Shown here one piece after another: positions 14,460-16,608 of a stretch of 16,608 nucleotides of DNA; positions within the stretch are counted from its first letter, which is position 1, and each line of letters begins with the position of its first letter. The notes beneath the pieces were generated by a model, which did not search any database, was not told the DNA's origin, and saw nothing but the letters and a program-made list of their open reading frames with translations. Where the stretch lies: NCBI GenBank assembly GCA_025464045.1, contig JAODBQ010000340.1, forward strand, positions 1 to 16,608, written 5' to 3'. Position numbers and translations under genes: made by a program. The DNA comes from Ilumatobacteraceae bacterium. Lineage in GTDB: Bacteria > Actinomycetota > Acidimicrobiia > Acidimicrobiales > Ilumatobacteraceae.

Positions 14460-16435
14460 CCCGCGGTCTCCCGGCGGGGCTCGACGACGTACTCGTCGAG
14501 GTTCGCGTGGCGGGTGTTGGCGAACATGTCGACGTTGCGGTACGGCAGGTTGACCACGATCCGGCCGCGGTCGTTGCGGTAGTAGGTCTGCATGCCAGGG
14601 TGGGTCCAGACCATGTGCTCGTGGGCCTCGTCGATGCCCTCGTTGTAGACGTCGTGCACGTCCTGGCGGCACTCGACCGCGCCGATGTCGTTGTCGAGCA
14701 TCTGGCGCAGGACGTCCATCACGTAGTGCATCTGCATCTCGACGATGAAGATCAGGCTGCCGCCGTGGCCAGCCTGCGTGTTCGGTCCGTAGAGCGTGAA
14801 GAAGTTGGGGAAGTCCGGGATCGTCAGCCCGAGGTAGGCGCGGGCGTCGTCGTCGTCCCACACCTCGCGCAACGTGCGCCCCGAGCGGCCGCGGGTCTCG
14901 TACGAGGTGATGAACCGCAGCACGTCGAAGCCGGTGGCGATGACGATCACGTCGAACTCGTACGCGGTGCCGTCCTCGAGCCGGACGCCGGTGGGCGTGA
15001 TCTCGCCGATCCGGTCGGTGACGAGCTCGACGTTGTCCTTGGTGAGCATCCGGAACCAGCCGTTGTCCATCAGCATCCGCTTGCCGAACGGCGGATAGGT
15101 CGGCACGACCTTGTCGACCAGGTCGGTGCGTTCGCCGAGCTCGGACAGGATGTACTGCGTGAAGTACTCGCGATGGGCATCGTTGGTCGCGTTCAGCGAC
15201 CGCTCCGGGTGCTCCCAGTCCGGATCCTTGTGCAGCGCCGGGAAGACGCGGTCGTTGAACGTCCACCCGAGGCGCACGCGGTACCAGCCGCGGTAGAGCG
15301 GCACATCGCGCAGCAGCGCGCGCAGGGGATCGGGGACGAGCCTGCCGAACTGCTCGAACGGCGCGGCCCACTGCGTCGAACGTTGGAAGATCGTCAGCGA
15401 GGCGACCTGACCCTGGACCGCCGGGCCCGTCTGCATCGCGCTCGCGCCGTTGCCGATGATGGCCACCCGCTTGCCGGTGAGGTCGAGGTCGTCGGGCCAC
15501 TGTGCGGTGTGGAACAGCGGTCCTCGGAAGCTGTCGAGGCCGGGGATGTCCGGGTACTTCAACGGGTTGAAGATCCCCACACCACTGATCACGACGTTGG
15601 GGCGCAGGACCTCGCGGGAGCCGTCGGCGTGGCGGACCGTGACCGACCAGCGCTGTGCCGGCTCGTCGTACACCGCCGCCTCGACCTCGGTCTGGAAGGC
15701 GATGTTCGGGCGCACGTCGAGCTGGTCGGCGACATGCTCGAGGTAGTCGTGGAGCTCGTCGCGGAGCACGAAGTACTTCGTCCAGTCGTAGCTCGCGAAG
15801 GAGAACGAGTAGAGGTGGTTGGGCGTGTCGACCCCGGCGCCGGGATAGCGGTTCTCCCACCAGGTGCCGCCGACGGTGGCGTTCTTCTCGATGATGCGGA
15901 AGGGGATCCCGTTGCGCTGGAGGTTGAACGCAGCGCAGAGGCCGGAGGCACCGGCGCCGATCACGAGCACCTCGAACCCGTCCGGCACGTGCGTCGGCTG
16001 CTGCTCGGCGGGCACCACGTCCTCGAGTCCTTGCACTTGCAACTGGGCCGCGATCATCGGGCCGTACTCCGGCGGGACGGTCTCTCCCATGGCGCACCCG
16101 AGCATCTCCACGAGGAGCTCCGGCGACGGCTCGGGAATCGCCATCGGGCGGCCGGCGCGCCAGGCGGTGATCGCTTCGAGGGCCGCGTCGCGGATCTCGC
16201 GCTGCACGTCCTCTGCCAGACCGCCGGTGTCGTTGTCGCCCATCCCGCGGGCGCGCTGCGGGCGGTACGGCGGCTCCAACCACTTGCGCTCACCGGTGAG
16301 CTGCACCAGCACCATCAGCAGCGTCGGGACGTTGGCGATCTCCAACGCCGGGGCCCAGCTCGCCGGGTCGTCGTGCACGTGTCCGTTGCCGTTCCCGTTG
16401 CTCGTCCTGCTGCCGTTGCTGATCCCGTTGCGCAT
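14447..16435 (-). CDS. Baeyer-Villiger-type flavin monooxygenase with long N-terminal extension
   Basis: FAD- and NADPH-dependent monooxygenase of 662 residues that should insert one oxygen next to a ketone carbonyl to make an ester or lactone. The FAD Rossmann motif GAGASG is at 160-165, followed by GGTWWENRYPGAGVD. The type I Baeyer-Villiger fingerprint F-x-G-x3-H-x3-W-P is complete (F303, G305, H309, W313, P314), followed by the NADPH Rossmann motif GNGASA at 328-333 and the ATGFD motif near residue 520. The 150 residues before the first Rossmann motif are longer than in cyclohexanone-type enzymes and recall 4-hydroxyacetophenone monooxygenases. The first 22 residues are an Asn/Gly-rich low-complexity stretch. 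The chosen ATG has a strong Shine-Dalgarno sequence GAGGAGG (16446 to 16440); the frame is open for 22 more codons upstream, judged noncoding. The substrate is unknown. Confidence 0.92.
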   Translation of the reverse strand: MRNGISNGSRTSNGNGNGHVHDDPASWAPALEIANVPTLLMVLVQLTGERKWLEPPYRPQRARGMGDNDTGGLAEDVQREIRDAALEAITAWRAGRPMAIPEPSPELLVEMLGCAMGETVPPEYGPMIAAQLQVQGLEDVVPAEQQPTHVPDGFEVLVIGAGASGLCAAFNLQRNGIPFRIIEKNATVGGTWWENRYPGAGVDTPNHLYSFSFASYDWTKYFVLRDELHDYLEHVADQLDVRPNIAFQTEVEAAVYDEPAQRWSVTVRHADGSREVLRPNVVISGVGIFNPLKYPDIPGLDSFRGPLFHTAQWPDDLDLTGKRVAIIGNGASAMQTGPAVQGQVASLTIFQRSTQWAAPFEQFGRLVPDPLRALLRDVPLYRGWYRVRLGWTFNDRVFPALHKDPDWEHPERSLNATNDAHREYFTQYILSELGERTDLVDKVVPTYPPFGKRMLMDNGWFRMLTKDNVELVTDRIGEITPTGVRLEDGTAYEFDVIVIATGFDVLRFITSYETRGRSGRTLREVWDDDDARAYLGLTIPDFPNFFTLYGPNTQAGHGGSLIFIVEMQMHYVMDVLRQMLDNDIGAVECRQDVHDVYNEGIDEAHEHMVWTHPGMQTYYRNDRGRIVVNLPYRNVDMFANTRHANLDEYVVEPRRETAGQPA

Positions 16436-16518
16436 CGATCCTCCTCGGTGGAACGTCGTGCGACGATCCGGTTCGTCGGACAGCAGCGCCGGCGCCGACA
16501 CCGACCAGTATCGCGATC
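16436..16518. promoter_or_regulatory. Divergent intergenic region of the monooxygenase and the last gene
   Basis: This 83-bp gap must hold the promoters of both outward genes. It contains a small inverted repeat CGTCG-TG-CGACG (16454-16465) near the monooxygenase start and a GC-rich palindrome GCGCCGGCGC (16486-16495). I cannot point to a convincing -10 or -35. The inverted repeat could be a regulator site, but its arms are short. Confidence 0.3.
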
Positions 16519-16608
16519 GTGCAGCGCGAAGTGGCTACGGGGACGATCGACGGTGAGTACGAGGAGCGGTTCGCGCCGGTGATCGACGAGTTCGCCCGCA
16601 ACTTCGAC
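16519..16608 (+). CDS. 5' end of a possible serine hydrolase (beta-lactamase/EstB family), cut by the window edge
   Basis: Thirty codons from a GTG at 16519 stay open to the right edge and read MQREVATGTIDGEYEERFAPVIDEFARNFD. A start of the form G-x-[YC]-(x)2-RF-x2-V-x3-FA-x-NF is typical of class C beta-lactamase-like serine esterases (EstB type) of actinobacteria; the catalytic SxxK would be beyond the window. A second in-frame GTG at 16531 is an alternative start. No good Shine-Dalgarno sequence is present. A hydrolase next to a Baeyer-Villiger enzyme would make sense, as it could cleave the ester formed. The call rests on few residues. Confidence 0.45.
   Translation, partial: MQREVATGTIDGEYEERFAPVIDEFARNFD

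Noticed and set aside
12000..16283. A 1427-codon open frame on the minus strand running through both citrate-synthase genes and the monooxygenase region
   Set aside because: Only its last 399 codons are the HTH-citrate synthase. The rest is antisense to the second citrate synthase and out of frame with the monooxygenase, with Arg/Pro/Asp-rich composition typical of GC-rich shadow frames.
16436..16501. 22-codon N-terminal extension of the monooxygenase
   Set aside because: The strong GAGGAGG ribosome binding site directly before the ATG at 16435 supports the shorter protein.

Overview
The window is a very GC-rich stretch from an actinobacterium. CarD, an actinobacterial ftsK / rimO / pgsA / cinA core block, frequent GTG starts, GTGA/TGATG overlaps and several apparent leaderless promoters support this. 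A member of the Acidimicrobiia or a similar deep-branching group is a plausible guess but cannot be proved from the sequence. I see no insertion sequence, CRISPR array, phage gene or integrase; coding density is high.

Left part (1-7577), housekeeping: the 3' end of an unrecognised protein with a Ser/Thr tail; ftsK (chromosome translocase); an SMP-30/gluconolactonase-like gene inserted between ftsK and rimO; a 285-bp spacer with a nested 11+11 bp inverted-repeat structure; then a tight operon rimO-pgsA-cinA (1-nt and 4-nt overlaps) that appears to start from a leaderless promoter. A tRNA-Arg(UCU) gene follows 13 bp after cinA.

Middle part (7664-11890), oxygenase cluster: three Fe(II)/2-oxoglutarate oxygenases of the phytanoyl-CoA dioxygenase (PhyH) family in a row (the first two overlap and are related to each other), then carD, the global RNA polymerase-binding regulator, followed 7 bp later by a fourth, isopenicillin-N-synthase-like 2OG oxygenase. 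All four keep the HxD...H metal site, so they look like active hydroxylase-type enzymes; their substrates are unknown.

Right part (12000-16608): two divergent citrate-synthase-like genes share a 54-bp intergenic region. The leftward one carries an N-terminal helix-turn-helix domain and has Gln where citrate synthases have their second catalytic His; the rightward one has Glu where the catalytic Asp is expected. Overlapping inverted repeats between them cover the -10 of the leftward gene and a -35-like element of the rightward gene, which suggests that the HTH protein controls the pair. Convergent to this is a Baeyer-Villiger-type flavin monooxygenase with a long N-terminal extension, divergent from the first 30 codons of what may be a serine hydrolase. 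A Baeyer-Villiger enzyme next to an esterase-like hydrolase would fit ketone to ester to acid plus alcohol degradation.

The best candidates for something new are the citrate-synthase pair with its operator-like element, the four-oxygenase cluster wrapped around carD, and the structured spacer upstream of rimO.
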